From Massilia sp. Root418 (lineage in GTDB: Bacteria > Pseudomonadota > Gammaproteobacteria > Burkholderiales > Burkholderiaceae_D), in assembly GCF_001425265.1 (NCBI RefSeq), contig NZ_LMEC01000026.1, positions 186,001-250,000 on the forward strand: a stretch of DNA of 64,000 nucleotides. Reading direction: 5' to 3'. Shown in pieces: positions 24,588-33,645 of this stretch. Within the stretch, counting starts at the first letter, position 1. Every line of letters begins with the position of its first letter. A program made the translations under genes and the position numbers. The notes beneath the pieces are model-generated. The model was not told the origin of the DNA. It did no database searches and saw only the letters and a program-made list of their open reading frames with translations.

Positions 24588-25217
24588 ATGCCCACCCATC
24601 TGCTCATCAATGAAGCCGGCGTGCCGCAGGGCGCCGGCGCCCACACCAGCTTCGGCGGCCTGCCCAGCGTACCGGCCGGCTTTGCCTGGCCGGTCTGCCG
24701 CGAATGCGCAGGCCACATGCAATTCCTCGGCCAGCTGCGCACCAACCATCCGTCCTCGCCGCGCGACAAATTGCTGCTGCTGTTCAAGTGCGACAACGAT
24801 CCGGGATGCTGCGACGAATGGGAAGCCGACAGCGGCGGCAATGCCGTGGTGGCAGTGCCCGCCGATGCCGGCCTGAGCCTGGCGGCACCGCCCCCGGGCG
24901 GCGCCGCCGTGCGCGCCACGCACCACGGCGCACGCATCGACACGCTGGACGGCGACTACGACGAGGCGCGCGAGGCATGGGACTCGGAAGGCCGGCGCGG
25001 GCGCGACATCCTGGGCCAGCTGGGCGGACAGCCAAGCTGGGTACAGGGCGAGGAAGTACCTCAGTGCAACGAATGCGGCCGGGACATGGCCTTCGTGGCG
25101 CAGCTCGAGGAAGGCCCGGACCACGCCACCAGCATGAATTTCTGCGGCGGCGGCTGCGCCTATGTGTTCGACTGCGGCTGCTCGCCCGCCTCGGCCAAGA
25201 TGGTGATACAGGCCTGA
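24588..25217 (+). CDS. DUF1963/YwqG-like cysteine-rich protein
   Basis: A 209-residue cytoplasmic protein. The N-terminal part (SFGGLPSVPAGFAWPVCRECAGHMQFLGQL) resembles the DUF1963/YwqG opening. Two CxxC pairs (CREC, CNEC) and further cysteines (CDNDPGCC, CGGGCAYVFDCGCS) suggest a bound zinc ion. No function is known. The chosen start at 24588 follows the family-like N-terminus; there is no visible Shine-Dalgarno, and ATG 24501 is unlikely because it lies in the repeat. The gene ends one base before the convergent DUF1289 gene. Confidence 0.65.
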   Translation: MPTHLLINEAGVPQGAGAHTSFGGLPSVPAGFAWPVCRECAGHMQFLGQLRTNHPSSPRDKLLLLFKCDNDPGCCDEWEADSGGNAVVAVPADAGLSLAAPPPGGAAVRATHHGARIDTLDGDYDEAREAWDSEGRRGRDILGQLGGQPSWVQGEEVPQCNECGRDMAFVAQLEEGPDHATSMNFCGGGCAYVFDCGCSPASAKMVIQA

Positions 25218-25475
25218 TCAGGTATTGCGGCGCGGGTAGCCCTGCGCCGTGATGCGCTGCCACACCGCTTCTTTCTCCTGGTCCGACATCGACACCCAGT
25301 GCGCCACCTCGATATAGGTGCGGCCGCAGCCGCGGCAGATGTCGTCGAAGGTGGTGGAGCAGACCGCCACGCAGGGCGTGTCAGGGCGCACGGGCGGCGC
25401 CGGCGCGGACGGCGCGGACGGCGCGGCCGCCTCGTGCACCGCCGCCGCCATGCGCTTCAGTTCCATCTCCGTCAT
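25218..25475 (-). CDS. DUF1289 family small cysteine protein
   Basis: An 85-residue protein with an Ala/Pro-rich head and the DUF1289 core DTPCVAVCSTTFDDICRGCGRT followed by EVAHWVSMSDQEKEAVWQRI. Four conserved cysteines may bind a metal or iron-sulphur cluster. Family function is unknown. Its ATG overlaps the DUF1415 stop by four bases (ATGA), so the two are translated together. Confidence 0.9.
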   Translation of the reverse strand: MTEMELKRMAAAVHEAAAPSAPSAPAPPVRPDTPCVAVCSTTFDDICRGCGRTYIEVAHWVSMSDQEKEAVWQRITAQGYPRRNT

Positions 25476-26059
25476 TCCTTCACCCGAGGCTTCGGATCGC
25501 GCTGCGCATCGATCTCCAGCGCATCCCAGCCATCGTGGCCCAGCTTGCGCATGGTCTCGATATTCTTCTCGAAAATGTCTTCCGCCTCAGGGAAGGCCTC
25601 CACCGCGCGGTCCACGCTGTCCTCGCGCAGCAGGTGCAGGGTCGGGTACGGCGAACGGTTGGTATAGTTGTCGATATCGTTCTTGTCGGTGTCGGCGAAC
25701 TGGTAGTCGGGATGGAAGCTGGCCACCTGCAGGATGCCGTCCAGGTCCATTTCCTCCAGCGCGGCATCGGCCACGTCCAGGAAATCGTTGTAGTCCTCGA
25801 AATCGTTGAGCACCTGGGGATGGATGATCAGGGTGGTGTCGATCTTCTCCGGGCTGGCCTCGGCCAGCAATTCCAGCTCCGCCATCAGCACTTCCATCAG
25901 CTCCTCGTCGGTGGATGCCTCCGTCACCACGTAGCGGATCTGGTTCTTGATGTGCACGGCCTTGGCGAAAGGACACAGATTGAGGCCGATAACGGCTTTT
26001 TCCAGCCATTTCTGGGTCAGGGCGATGACGGCGTCTTGGTCGGCGATGGGCTTGCTCAT
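25472..26059 (-). CDS. DUF1415 family protein
   Basis: Conserved cytoplasmic protein of 195 residues. TQKWLEKAVIGLNLCPFAKAV is the family hallmark with a conserved Cys, followed by an acidic middle and the segment SPYPTLHLLREDSVDRAVE. The function is unknown. The start at 26059 has AAGGA at the right distance; the longer frame to 26158 is unsupported. It forms a two-gene unit with DUF1289 and is divergent from the lytic transglycosylase gene. Confidence 0.9.
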   Translation of the reverse strand: MSKPIADQDAVIALTQKWLEKAVIGLNLCPFAKAVHIKNQIRYVVTEASTDEELMEVLMAELELLAEASPEKIDTTLIIHPQVLNDFEDYNDFLDVADAALEEMDLDGILQVASFHPDYQFADTDKNDIDNYTNRSPYPTLHLLREDSVDRAVEAFPEAEDIFEKNIETMRKLGHDGWDALEIDAQRDPKPRVKE

Positions 26060-26277
26060 AGGTCTTTCCTTGTAAATGCTTGCGGCGAGGGCGCATTGTA
26101 CGCACTCCGGCAAAATGCCGTCTACTTCCGTCAACGTCGATATATTTGCTGACATCATTACATCAAAGAAACTGTCATCCAGCGGACATTAGTTCTTGAC
26201 TCAGCAGGTGCAACCTACGTACACTGCCCCATTATTCATGGTTCGTCCGTGTTTCTCGACGACAACAATGGAATACT

Positions 26278-27654
26278 ATGCAAGCACGAATTAAGACATC
26301 CTTGCTGGCGGCGCTGATCACCCTGGCGCCCGCGGTCAGCCAGGCACTCGACGGCGCGGCAGCCTCGGCCACGCTCCCCCTGATTCCGCTGGCCACGCCC
26401 GCCACGGCCAAGCTGCCGACCACCGAACTGCTCCCCGTCTCCAAAGTTATCGCCAAGCCCGCCGTCAGCGAAGACGCGTTCAAGGAAACCGACGTCTGGG
26501 GCCGCATCCGTACCGGCTACGCCATTCCCGATATTAACAACGAACTGGTCCAGAAGCACGTCAGCTGGTACAGCGCCCGTCCGGACCACATGGCCCGCAC
26601 CACCCAGCGCGCCTCGCGCTACCTGTTCCACGTGGTGACCGAACTGGAAAAACGCGGCATGCCGACCGAACTGGCGCTGCTGCCCTTCATTGAATCGGCC
26701 TTCAACCCGCAAGCCCTGTCCAGCGCCAACGCGGCCGGCATGTGGCAGTTCGTGCCCGGCACCGGCAAGGACTACAACCTGAAGCAGGACGCCTTCAAGG
26801 ACGAGCGGCGCGGCATCCTGGCCTCGACCGACGCCGCCCTGAGCTATCTGCAGCGCCTGTACGACATGTTCGGCGACTGGCAACTGGCCCTGGCCGCCTA
26901 CAACTGGGGCGAAGGCAATGTGCAGAAAGCCATCAAGCGCAACCAGGCGGCCGGCAAGCCCACCGATTTCGAGAGCCTGGCCGAGCTGATGCCCGCCGAG
27001 ACCCGCAACTACGTGCCCAAACTGCAGGCGGTGAAGAACATCGTGGCCAATCCGGCCCAGTTCAGCCTGCATCTGCCGGTGATCGACAACCAGCCGTATT
27101 TTACCGCTGTCGACAAGACCAGCGACATCGACCTGGCCATTGCCGCCCAGCTGGCGGAAATGTCGGTGGACGAGTTCAAGGCGCTCAACCCGCAGTTCAA
27201 CCGCCCCGTCATCACCGGCGGCGAGCAGACCCAGATCCTGCTGCCCAAGGCCAACGCCGAAAAGTTCAACCTGAACCTGGCGCAATGGGGCCGCGCGCTG
27301 TCGAGCTGGACCACGCACAAGATCACCAGCGCGCGCGAACGCATAGAAACGCTGGCATCGAAGTTCCACACCACGCCGGAAGTGATACGCCAGGCCAACA
27401 ACATCCCGAGCAAATCGGTGCTCAAGGCCGGTTCCACCATCCTGGTGCCGAAAACCTCGTCCTCGCTGCATATGGACATCGCCCCCGAAGTGGCGGACAA
27501 CGCCGTGGTGGCGTTCGAGGCCGACCGCGGCGGCAAGCGTTCCAGCAACTACAAGCAAGCCAAGGGCGGCACCGCCAAGGACGCGCCGGTCTCGCTGGTG
27601 AAAGCGCGCGTGCCGCGCGACGCCGCCGGCAAGAAGAAAACCAAGCAGAATTGA
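26278..27654 (+). CDS. mltD: Membrane-bound lytic murein transglycosylase D-like protein
   Basis: Exported peptidoglycan-cleaving enzyme of 458 residues. A signal peptide covers the first 23 residues (ends VSQALDG) without an obvious lipobox cysteine. The SLT domain has the catalytic Glu in LLPFIESAFNP and the ANAAGMWQFVPGTGKDYNL and AAYNWGEGNV motifs. A LysM domain (THKITSARERIETLASKFH to ILVPK, about 340-395) binds the wall, and the C-terminus is Lys-rich. The usual neighbour gloB is absent here. Confidence 0.92.
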   Translation: MQARIKTSLLAALITLAPAVSQALDGAAASATLPLIPLATPATAKLPTTELLPVSKVIAKPAVSEDAFKETDVWGRIRTGYAIPDINNELVQKHVSWYSARPDHMARTTQRASRYLFHVVTELEKRGMPTELALLPFIESAFNPQALSSANAAGMWQFVPGTGKDYNLKQDAFKDERRGILASTDAALSYLQRLYDMFGDWQLALAAYNWGEGNVQKAIKRNQAAGKPTDFESLAELMPAETRNYVPKLQAVKNIVANPAQFSLHLPVIDNQPYFTAVDKTSDIDLAIAAQLAEMSVDEFKALNPQFNRPVITGGEQTQILLPKANAEKFNLNLAQWGRALSSWTTHKITSARERIETLASKFHTTPEVIRQANNIPSKSVLKAGSTILVPKTSSSLHMDIAPEVADNAVVAFEADRGGKRSSNYKQAKGGTAKDAPVSLVKARVPRDAAGKKKTKQN

Positions 27655-27668
27655 GCGGTGACGGGGCC

Positions 27669-27702
27669 CTAGGGCGGGTGAGCGCGCAGCGCGTCACCCG
27701 CC
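27669..27702. repeat. REP-like palindrome, copy 1 (variant)
   Basis: GGCGGGTGA and TCACCCGCC form a 9-bp outer stem around a GCGC/GCGC inner stem just after mltD, preceded by CTAG. It resembles the three copies at 37445, 45612 and 45704 (GGCGGGTTACG...CTAACCCGCCCTACG) with T to G and A to C changes in the arms. It may also end the mltD transcript. Confidence 0.6.
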
Positions 27703-27861
27703 ATGCAGGCCTCAAAAAGTTGCAGCAGCGGCAGCTACCCCCTACAATCTCGGTCTTACGGTATCGGGTCTCCCACCCATCACTAAAATAAACAACCCAT
27801 ACTGTCGCTAACGCCGCCTGCGGGTGCGCGTGCCATCGCAGCAGTAGCAATTGGAGTGAAT

Positions 27862-28653
27862 ATGGCGTTCTTGCAAGGCAAAAAAATCCTCATCACCGGC
27901 CTGCTGTCCAACCGGTCCATCGCATACGGCATCGCCAAGGCGTGCCAGCGCGAAGGCGCCGAACTGGCGTTCACCTACGTCGGCGAGCGCTTCAAAGACC
28001 GCATCACCGAGTTCGCCGCCGAATTCGGCAGCAAGCTGGTGTTCGATTGCGACGTCGGCAGCGATGAACAGATCGCGGCCCTGTTTGCCGACCTGGGCAA
28101 AGAATGGAGCCAGCTGGACGGCATGGTGCACGCCATCGGCTTCGCCCCGCGCGAAGCGATCGCCGGCGAATTCCTGGACGGCCTGACGCGTGAAAACTTC
28201 CGCATCGCCCACGACATCTCGGCCTACAGCTTCCCGGCCATGACCAAGGCCGCGCTGCCGCTGCTCAAGCCAGGCTCGTCGGTGCTGACGCTGTCCTACC
28301 TGGGCGCCGTGCGTGCGATTCCCTACTACAACACCATGGGTCTGGCCAAAGCCTCGCTGGAAGCGTCGGTACGCTACCTGGCGGAAAACCTGGGCCAGAT
28401 GGGCATCCGCGCCAACGGCATTTCGGCCGGCCCGATCAAGACCCTGGCCGCGTCCGGCATCAAGGACTTCAGCAAGCTGCTCGGCTTTGCCGCCTCGCAC
28501 GCCCCACTGCGCCGCAACGTGACGATTGAAGAAGTGGGCAACACCGCCGCCTTCATGCTGTCCGACCTGGCCTCCGGCATCACCGGCGAAATCACCTACG
28601 TCGACGGCGGCTTCTCGCACGTCATGGGCCTGAACGCCAGCGACTACCAATAA
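27862..28653 (+). CDS. fabI: Enoyl-[acyl-carrier-protein] reductase (NADH) FabI
   Basis: Final reductase of type II fatty acid elongation. The 263-residue SDR protein begins MAFLQGKKILITGLLSNRSIAYGIA, the FabI cofactor motif. The catalytic Tyr-x6-Lys reads SYLGAVRAIPYYNTMGLAK (Tyr then Lys of GLAKASLEA), and GPIKTLAASGI is the substrate loop. TTGGAG precedes ATG 27862; a GTG two codons earlier overlaps that site and is rejected. Confidence 0.97.
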   Translation: MAFLQGKKILITGLLSNRSIAYGIAKACQREGAELAFTYVGERFKDRITEFAAEFGSKLVFDCDVGSDEQIAALFADLGKEWSQLDGMVHAIGFAPREAIAGEFLDGLTRENFRIAHDISAYSFPAMTKAALPLLKPGSSVLTLSYLGAVRAIPYYNTMGLAKASLEASVRYLAENLGQMGIRANGISAGPIKTLAASGIKDFSKLLGFAASHAPLRRNVTIEEVGNTAAFMLSDLASGITGEITYVDGGFSHVMGLNASDYQ

Positions 28654-28675
28654 GTTGCCACCCGCCTCAGGCAGC

Positions 28676-28736
28676 CTGAGCCGCATTTTGCCTAAATTCG
28701 GGGTCAGACCCCCAAATTAGGCAAAATGCGGCTCAG
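28676..28736. repeat. 61-bp near-perfect palindrome after fabI
   Basis: Arms of 30 bases (28676-28705 and 28707-28736) are inverted complements with two mismatches around a single A; the centre is GGGGTC-A-GACCCC. CTGAG at the left base can also pair with CTCAG upstream (CTCAGGC 28666-28672 with GCCTGAG 28674-28680), a competing hairpin. It separates fabI from the sigma factor gene and probably ends or protects transcripts. The GGGGTCAGACCCC core looks like a dispersed REP-type element. Confidence 0.85.
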
Positions 28737-28758
28737 TCCGCTTAGGGGCACTGCCGGT

Positions 28759-29304
28759 ATGAGCGAACTTTCCGACGAAGCCTTGATGCTGCGCTACTGC
28801 GAAGGCGACCTGTCCGCCTTCCAGGAGCTGTACGGCCGCCATAGCCGCGGCCTGTACCGTTTTCTGAGCTGGCGCTCGCCGCGCCGGGACTGGGTCGATG
28901 AGATCGCCCAGGACAGCTGGTTCAGCCTGCACCAGGCGCGCGCCAGCTATACGCCGCAAGCCACTTTCCGCACTTTGCTGTACCAGATCGCACGCAACCG
29001 GCTGATCGACCTGCTGCGCCAGCCGCAAACGGCCGCCGAGGACGAGGCGCCCTGCCCGGCCGCCGACGCCGCCGGTGCGCCCGACGCGGCCATGGAGTCG
29101 CGCCAGCAGAACAGCGCGCTGCACGCGGCCATCCATGCGCTGCCCGCCGAACAAAAGGAAGCGCTTATACTGCAACAATTCAGCGGCATGTCGCTGGAGG
29201 AAATCGCGCAGCTGGTGGCGGCGCCGGTGGAAACCGTGAAGAGCCGCCTGCGCTACGCGATGAAGAAATTGCGCGAGCAGTATGCGCGGGAGGAACAGGC
29301 ATGA
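28759..29304 (+). CDS. ECF-type RNA polymerase sigma factor
   Basis: A 181-residue group 4 sigma factor with region 2 (DLSAFQELYGRHSRGLYRFL, DEIAQDSWFSLHQARASY, FRTLLYQIARNRLIDLLR) and region 4 (LPAEQKEALILQQFSGMSLEEIAQLVAAPVETVKSRL). It would direct RNA polymerase to a small regulon. The start at 28759 is the first ATG after the palindrome; an upstream in-frame ATG at 28726 lies inside the palindrome and is unlikely. Its stop overlaps the next gene by four bases, the usual sigma/anti-sigma coupling. Confidence 0.92.
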   Translation: MSELSDEALMLRYCEGDLSAFQELYGRHSRGLYRFLSWRSPRRDWVDEIAQDSWFSLHQARASYTPQATFRTLLYQIARNRLIDLLRQPQTAAEDEAPCPAADAAGAPDAAMESRQQNSALHAAIHALPAEQKEALILQQFSGMSLEEIAQLVAAPVETVKSRLRYAMKKLREQYAREEQA

Positions 29305-30545
29305 GCGGCAAGGACCACGATCACATCGACGACGCGCAATTCGCAGCCTTCCTGCAAGGCGACGATGCGCTGTCGCGCGATCTGGCCGCGCTGGCGCAGC
29401 CGGCGCCGCCGCCTGCGCTGGACGCGGCCATCCAGGCCCGCATCGCTGCCGCGCTGGCCGCCGAGAAGCTGGCCGCCCTGCCCGCCGCCAATGACGCGGT
29501 TGCTGCGCCGCCTGTCCGTCCCGCTGCCCATCCTACGGCCGCTCCGGACAGCGCTGCGCCCGCTGCTCCGCGCTGGCAATCGCGCTGGCAGTTGCCTTTG
29601 GCGCTGGCGGCCGGCGTCGCCGCGATCTCGGTCGCCCTGCCTTTATGGCAGGCGCATGATCCGGTGACGGGGGCCATGGTGGCAGCGTCCCCCGCTGCAC
29701 CGGCACCGGCACCGGCAGCGCCACCCGGCGCGGCGCCTGCCCTGCCCGAACCCGCCCCCGCCGTGGCGCTCCCCTCCGCGCCGGAGGGCAAGATCATCGC
29801 CGGCAGGCCTTCAGCCGGGCTTCCGGCCCCGTCGCCGAAGCGCGCGGGGACGAAGCGGTCGGCCGTGCCTGCCGCCCCATCGGCGGCGGCTCCTTCCACG
29901 CTGGCAGACATCGTGCTGGCCGAAGATGTAGGCAGCCCCCTGCCGCCGCCGCCCGGGAGCGCCATCCCTGCCAAGAACGAACCCAGGCTGGCCGACCAGC
30001 CGGCGCGGCCTGCGATGCCCGCGCCAGCCCCGATTGCACCGCCGGCACCGGCAGCGGCACCGGCACAGGCACGAGCCTCGGCACCGCAACGCGCCGCGCC
30101 GGGCGGCTCGGTTACTATCGTCACCGCCAACGCGAGCAATGTGCGCCCCGCGCAGCAGTACACCTTGCCGCAGCCGTCGACAGGCGCTTCGGGCGCCGGG
30201 ATTTACTACCGCGCGCCCCCCGTGGCCGCAAATGCGGCACCTGAACAGGCACCGGCGCCGGCACCGCCTCCGCCGCCGCCCGCACCGCTGGCGTTCGCGC
30301 CGATGCCTTCCATCGCGCAGCCGGCGCCGGCCGCGCCGGCGCAAAATGTGTCCGTCACCGGATCGCGCATCCTGGCGCCGCATGAGCTGCAAGCCAAGGA
30401 CTGGCTGCAAAAGATAGAAGAGCTGCTCCGCACAAACGAGCACGGAGCGGCCCAAGCCGAGTGGAAGAAGTTCCGCGCCGCCTACCCCGCCTACCCTGTG
30501 CCGGACACGGTGTCCGAACAGTTCCCGCCGCCGGAAAAGCCCTAG
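29301..30545 (+). CDS. Putative membrane-bound anti-sigma factor with Pro/Ala-rich periplasmic part
   Basis: Membrane protein of 414 residues coupled to the ECF gene (ATGA overlap). The N-terminal about 90 residues are cytoplasmic (DHIDDAQFAAFLQGDDALSRDLAAL), then one membrane helix (about 97-117, LPLALAAGVAAISVALPLW), then a long Pro/Ala-rich region and a short folded C-terminus (ELQAKDWLQKIEELLRTNEHGAAQAEWKKFRAAYP). No zinc-binding HxxxCxxC motif is seen, so it is not a ZAS-type anti-sigma. The periplasmic part holds VTGSRI and TANASNV, motifs that recur in the convergent VIT protein. Role inferred from position. Confidence 0.7.
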   Translation: MSGKDHDHIDDAQFAAFLQGDDALSRDLAALAQPAPPPALDAAIQARIAAALAAEKLAALPAANDAVAAPPVRPAAHPTAAPDSAAPAAPRWQSRWQLPLALAAGVAAISVALPLWQAHDPVTGAMVAASPAAPAPAPAAPPGAAPALPEPAPAVALPSAPEGKIIAGRPSAGLPAPSPKRAGTKRSAVPAAPSAAAPSTLADIVLAEDVGSPLPPPPGSAIPAKNEPRLADQPARPAMPAPAPIAPPAPAAAPAQARASAPQRAAPGGSVTIVTANASNVRPAQQYTLPQPSTGASGAGIYYRAPPVAANAAPEQAPAPAPPPPPPAPLAFAPMPSIAQPAPAAPAQNVSVTGSRILAPHELQAKDWLQKIEELLRTNEHGAAQAEWKKFRAAYPAYPVPDTVSEQFPPPEKP

Positions 30546-30553
30546 CGGAGCGC

Positions 30554-30574
30554 CGCCGGTTCCGTGAACCGGCG
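30554..30574. terminator. Hairpin between convergent genes
   Basis: CGCCGGTTC and GAACCGGCG form a perfect 9-bp stem with a CGT loop in the 58-bp gap between the anti-sigma-like gene and the VIT gene. There is no T-run on either strand; it may still work as a bidirectional end or stabiliser. Confidence 0.45.
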
Positions 30575-30603
30575 CATGCGCCCCGCCGCACACCAAAACA
30601 GAT

Positions 30604-33600
30604 TTACTTTTCGGGCACTTCGAACTCCCCCATCAGCACCGAGTTACCGCGCCCGGTGAGGCGCACGGTGACCATGTCCTCTTTTGCATCCGGCGTGCCG
30701 AAGCCCGTGGTCAGGCGCAATTGCACGGTGGTGGCGCCGGCCACCAGCTGCTGCCGATGGCCAAAGAAGTTGGCATGCACCTGGTATTTGCCCGGCTTGG
30801 CTTTGCGCAGCGAGAATTCCTCGGGCCCGTAGCCGCCGGTGAAGTCGCGAGAGATGCGGCCACCTTGCGTGGTGCTCATCTGCGCGTAGTAGCAGCGCTC
30901 GCCGTTCGGGTCGGTGACCCACAGGTCCATATCGCTGTTGTCGGCGTCCCAGGCCAGCACGGCGCGCAAGTCGAGCGGCAGGTTTTTCAGCAGGCGCGAA
31001 TCGATGCGGGCCGTGTCCACCGTGCCCTTGGGCGCGCCGGCGATGATGGCATTCATCTCGGCCAGCGCGATCAGTTCGATGTCGGCAAAACGGCCGTCCC
31101 AGGGGCGCAGCACCACTTCGTACAACTGCTCCACCGCCTGCTGGTGCTTGCCCAAGGCGGCGTAGGCCAGGCCCAGGTCGCGGTAGGATTGCGGCTCTTC
31201 CCCCGCCAACAGCAACACCTGCTCGAACACCGGCACCGCCAGCTGCGGCGCGCCGGCCTGCAACAGGCGGTAACCGAGGATGCGCAGCACGTGGCGGTTC
31301 TCCAGTTCCAGCTCGGCCAGGTTGGACAGCACGCGCAGGCCAAGGTCACGCTGGCCGCGCTCGAACAGCATGTCCGCCACGTCCAGGTAGAAGGCACTGC
31401 TGCCGCTCCACGATGGACGCTCGTCCAGGTACACCGCGTACAGCTGCTCATTGCTAGCGGCCTTCATACGCGCCACATAGGGTGCATTCGACGACCATCG
31501 CTTCATCGTGATGACGCCTGCGGCGCCCGGCGCTTCGCCCGCTTGCCCCACGACCATGCCGCCACTGGGCGCGGCTGACGGGGCCGAACGGTGGAACACT
31601 TGCGGACTGCCGGGCGCGAACCCTTGCGCCATGGGCGCCACGTTGCTGGCGTGGGCGACGATGGTCTGGCGCTGCGCAGTAGACGCCGACGCCGGGGCCG
31701 GCGGCGGCGGCGGCGGCGGCGCGGGTGCCATGGCAGGTGCGGGCATCGGCATCATGCGCGTGTCCTCTGCGACCACGCTGTCTCTTATTTCCGTGATACG
31801 GCTGCCCGTCACCTTCACCCCAACCACGCCGGGACGCGCATCGACCGGCGCCGGTTCCGCCACGGGCTTGGCAGGCGCGCGTTTGGAGAAGTCGGTGTTC
31901 CACCATGCCACCTTCTGCTGGAAGCGGCGCACCACATCGTCGAGCTGTTTGCCGCGCCGCTGCGCCAGCATGGCGCCATAGCGCGCCTTGGCCTTCTCGA
32001 ACTCGGCCAGCAGCTCGGCCGGCGGGGTGACGTCGTACCGCACGTAATCGTCCATGCGCTCCAGCACGAGCAGCGAGGTTTCGCGCGTCGGCAGTCCGAA
32101 TTGCGCGCCCAGGCGGCGGATGGCGCCGCGGTGCAGTTCGAAGTCCGCTTCCAGTTCGCGCAGCTTGTAGCCAGCCCACATGAGCGCCGCCTGCGGATGC
32201 ACCGGCGCGCCGTCCGTCACCGCCAGCTTGATGTCGGCCGCTTTGCCCTGCTGCACCAGCGTGAAAGCCAGTTGCGCGGAGGGCTGCGTGAGCTTGCCGG
32301 CCACGCGCAGCATGCCTTGCCGCGCGCCCGACAGGTCCGCCAGCAGGTCCCTGGCGCCGTCGGCGCGCAGGTCCCGCAATTGCGGACCTTCCGTCAGCAG
32401 CATCTCGGCCGCCGCGCCGGGACGGTCGGCCTGCACCTGCACCAGCTGCCCGCCGCTGCGCTCGGCCAGTGCCGCCAGCCGGCCGGTGTCCGCGCTGGCC
32501 GAGGAGTTGAGCGCATACAGGCGCTGCCCCGCCGCCAGGGCCGGGAATTTGCTTGCGCCATAGTTGAGCAGCCCGTCGCTCAGCAGCAGGTACTCGCCCA
32601 CGTCGGCCTGCGGCTGCCAGTCCGCCAGGGCGCTGCCGCCGTCGTACACGGTCGACTGCAGGGCCTTGCGCAAGGCGCTCCAGTCGCCCCGCTCCACCCG
32701 GTAGCTTGCCGCCGCCTCGGTACGGTCGCGCAGGCGCACCAGCCGCACCTCGGCCTGCCCCAGCGCCTTGAAGTAGCGGTCCAGCTCCGCCAGTTCCGCG
32801 TCTGTATTGCGGTTGGCGCCGGAGCCGGAACTGTCCCACAGCAGGCCCACCACCCTGGGCAGCTTGCGCGCCGTGCGCCGCGCCACCACCGGAATCTCGG
32901 CCACGAAATAGCGCTCGCCGGCGAGCTCCTGCAGGTAGGCCTGCGGCTGCGCACTGGCCGGCACGCGCAACACCAGCGCCGCGCCGCTTCCGGCACCGCC
33001 CGGCGCGAAGTCCTGCTTTGCCACCCGGGCATGGTAGCCGCTGCGCATGCCGCTGAAATTCACGTCGCCCAGCGCGCCACTGCTGCGCGGCGGCGCGCTG
33101 GCGCCGCTCACCCGCAGGTTCAGGTCGAAGTCCCGCACTCGCTCGCCGTAGGCCAGCGGCAGGCGGTAGATCCAGCCCGCGCCATCGCGCGCCAGCGTTT
33201 CCACGTATTTCAGCTCCACCGTGCGCGTGCCCTGCGCCGGGATCGGATAGACACGCAGGCGGAAGTTGTTGCCCTCGGTGCGCTCAAGCAGCCCCGGGTC
33301 AATGCCGCGCCGCTCCACCGCTTCCAGGATCTCGCGACCCCGGCTCTTCTCCACCGGCACGGCCGGCCGCAGCTTGCCGTCGATGTCGAGCGCGAAAGCG
33401 CTGATCTGCTGCCCTTCCTGCAGGGGGAAATGCAGCGTGCCCTCCAAGGCGCGCCCGTTAGGATTGAAAAACACCATGCGCACCGTGGTTTCAGCCATGC
33501 CGCCGCTCACGGCGCTGGCGATGTTCAGGCTTTGCAGGCGCACCGGCCGCTCGCCGTTCAGGGTTTCCATCAGCGGCGGCGTGGCCGCAAGCGCTGCGAG

Positions 33601-33645
33601 GGCCAGCGGCAGCAGCGCCAGCAACGCAAACAGTCTTTTCAACAT
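30604..33645 (-). CDS. Secreted VIT domain / VWA-like / DUF2135 protein
   Basis: Exported protein of 1013 residues with a signal peptide (LFALLALLPLALAALAATPP). A VIT domain follows (about 30-170: PLMETLNGERPVRLQSL, ALEGTLHFPLQEGQQISAFAL). A VWA-type domain then carries a MIDAS-like DSSGS (about 275). The middle has a Pro/Ala-rich stretch with VTGSRI and VAHASNV, then helical repeats resembling TPR (residues about 720-860). The C-terminal DUF2135 domain reads LAWDADNSDMDLWVTDPNGE. Such proteins resemble inter-alpha-trypsin-inhibitor heavy chains. It converges on the sigma/anti-sigma pair, which may regulate it. Biological role is unknown. Confidence 0.85.
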   Translation of the reverse strand: MLKRLFALLALLPLALAALAATPPLMETLNGERPVRLQSLNIASAVSGGMAETTVRMVFFNPNGRALEGTLHFPLQEGQQISAFALDIDGKLRPAVPVEKSRGREILEAVERRGIDPGLLERTEGNNFRLRVYPIPAQGTRTVELKYVETLARDGAGWIYRLPLAYGERVRDFDLNLRVSGASAPPRSSGALGDVNFSGMRSGYHARVAKQDFAPGGAGSGAALVLRVPASAQPQAYLQELAGERYFVAEIPVVARRTARKLPRVVGLLWDSSGSGANRNTDAELAELDRYFKALGQAEVRLVRLRDRTEAAASYRVERGDWSALRKALQSTVYDGGSALADWQPQADVGEYLLLSDGLLNYGASKFPALAAGQRLYALNSSASADTGRLAALAERSGGQLVQVQADRPGAAAEMLLTEGPQLRDLRADGARDLLADLSGARQGMLRVAGKLTQPSAQLAFTLVQQGKAADIKLAVTDGAPVHPQAALMWAGYKLRELEADFELHRGAIRRLGAQFGLPTRETSLLVLERMDDYVRYDVTPPAELLAEFEKAKARYGAMLAQRRGKQLDDVVRRFQQKVAWWNTDFSKRAPAKPVAEPAPVDARPGVVGVKVTGSRITEIRDSVVAEDTRMMPMPAPAMAPAPPPPPPPAPASASTAQRQTIVAHASNVAPMAQGFAPGSPQVFHRSAPSAAPSGGMVVGQAGEAPGAAGVITMKRWSSNAPYVARMKAASNEQLYAVYLDERPSWSGSSAFYLDVADMLFERGQRDLGLRVLSNLAELELENRHVLRILGYRLLQAGAPQLAVPVFEQVLLLAGEEPQSYRDLGLAYAALGKHQQAVEQLYEVVLRPWDGRFADIELIALAEMNAIIAGAPKGTVDTARIDSRLLKNLPLDLRAVLAWDADNSDMDLWVTDPNGERCYYAQMSTTQGGRISRDFTGGYGPEEFSLRKAKPGKYQVHANFFGHRQQLVAGATTVQLRLTTGFGTPDAKEDMVTVRLTGRGNSVLMGEFEVPEK

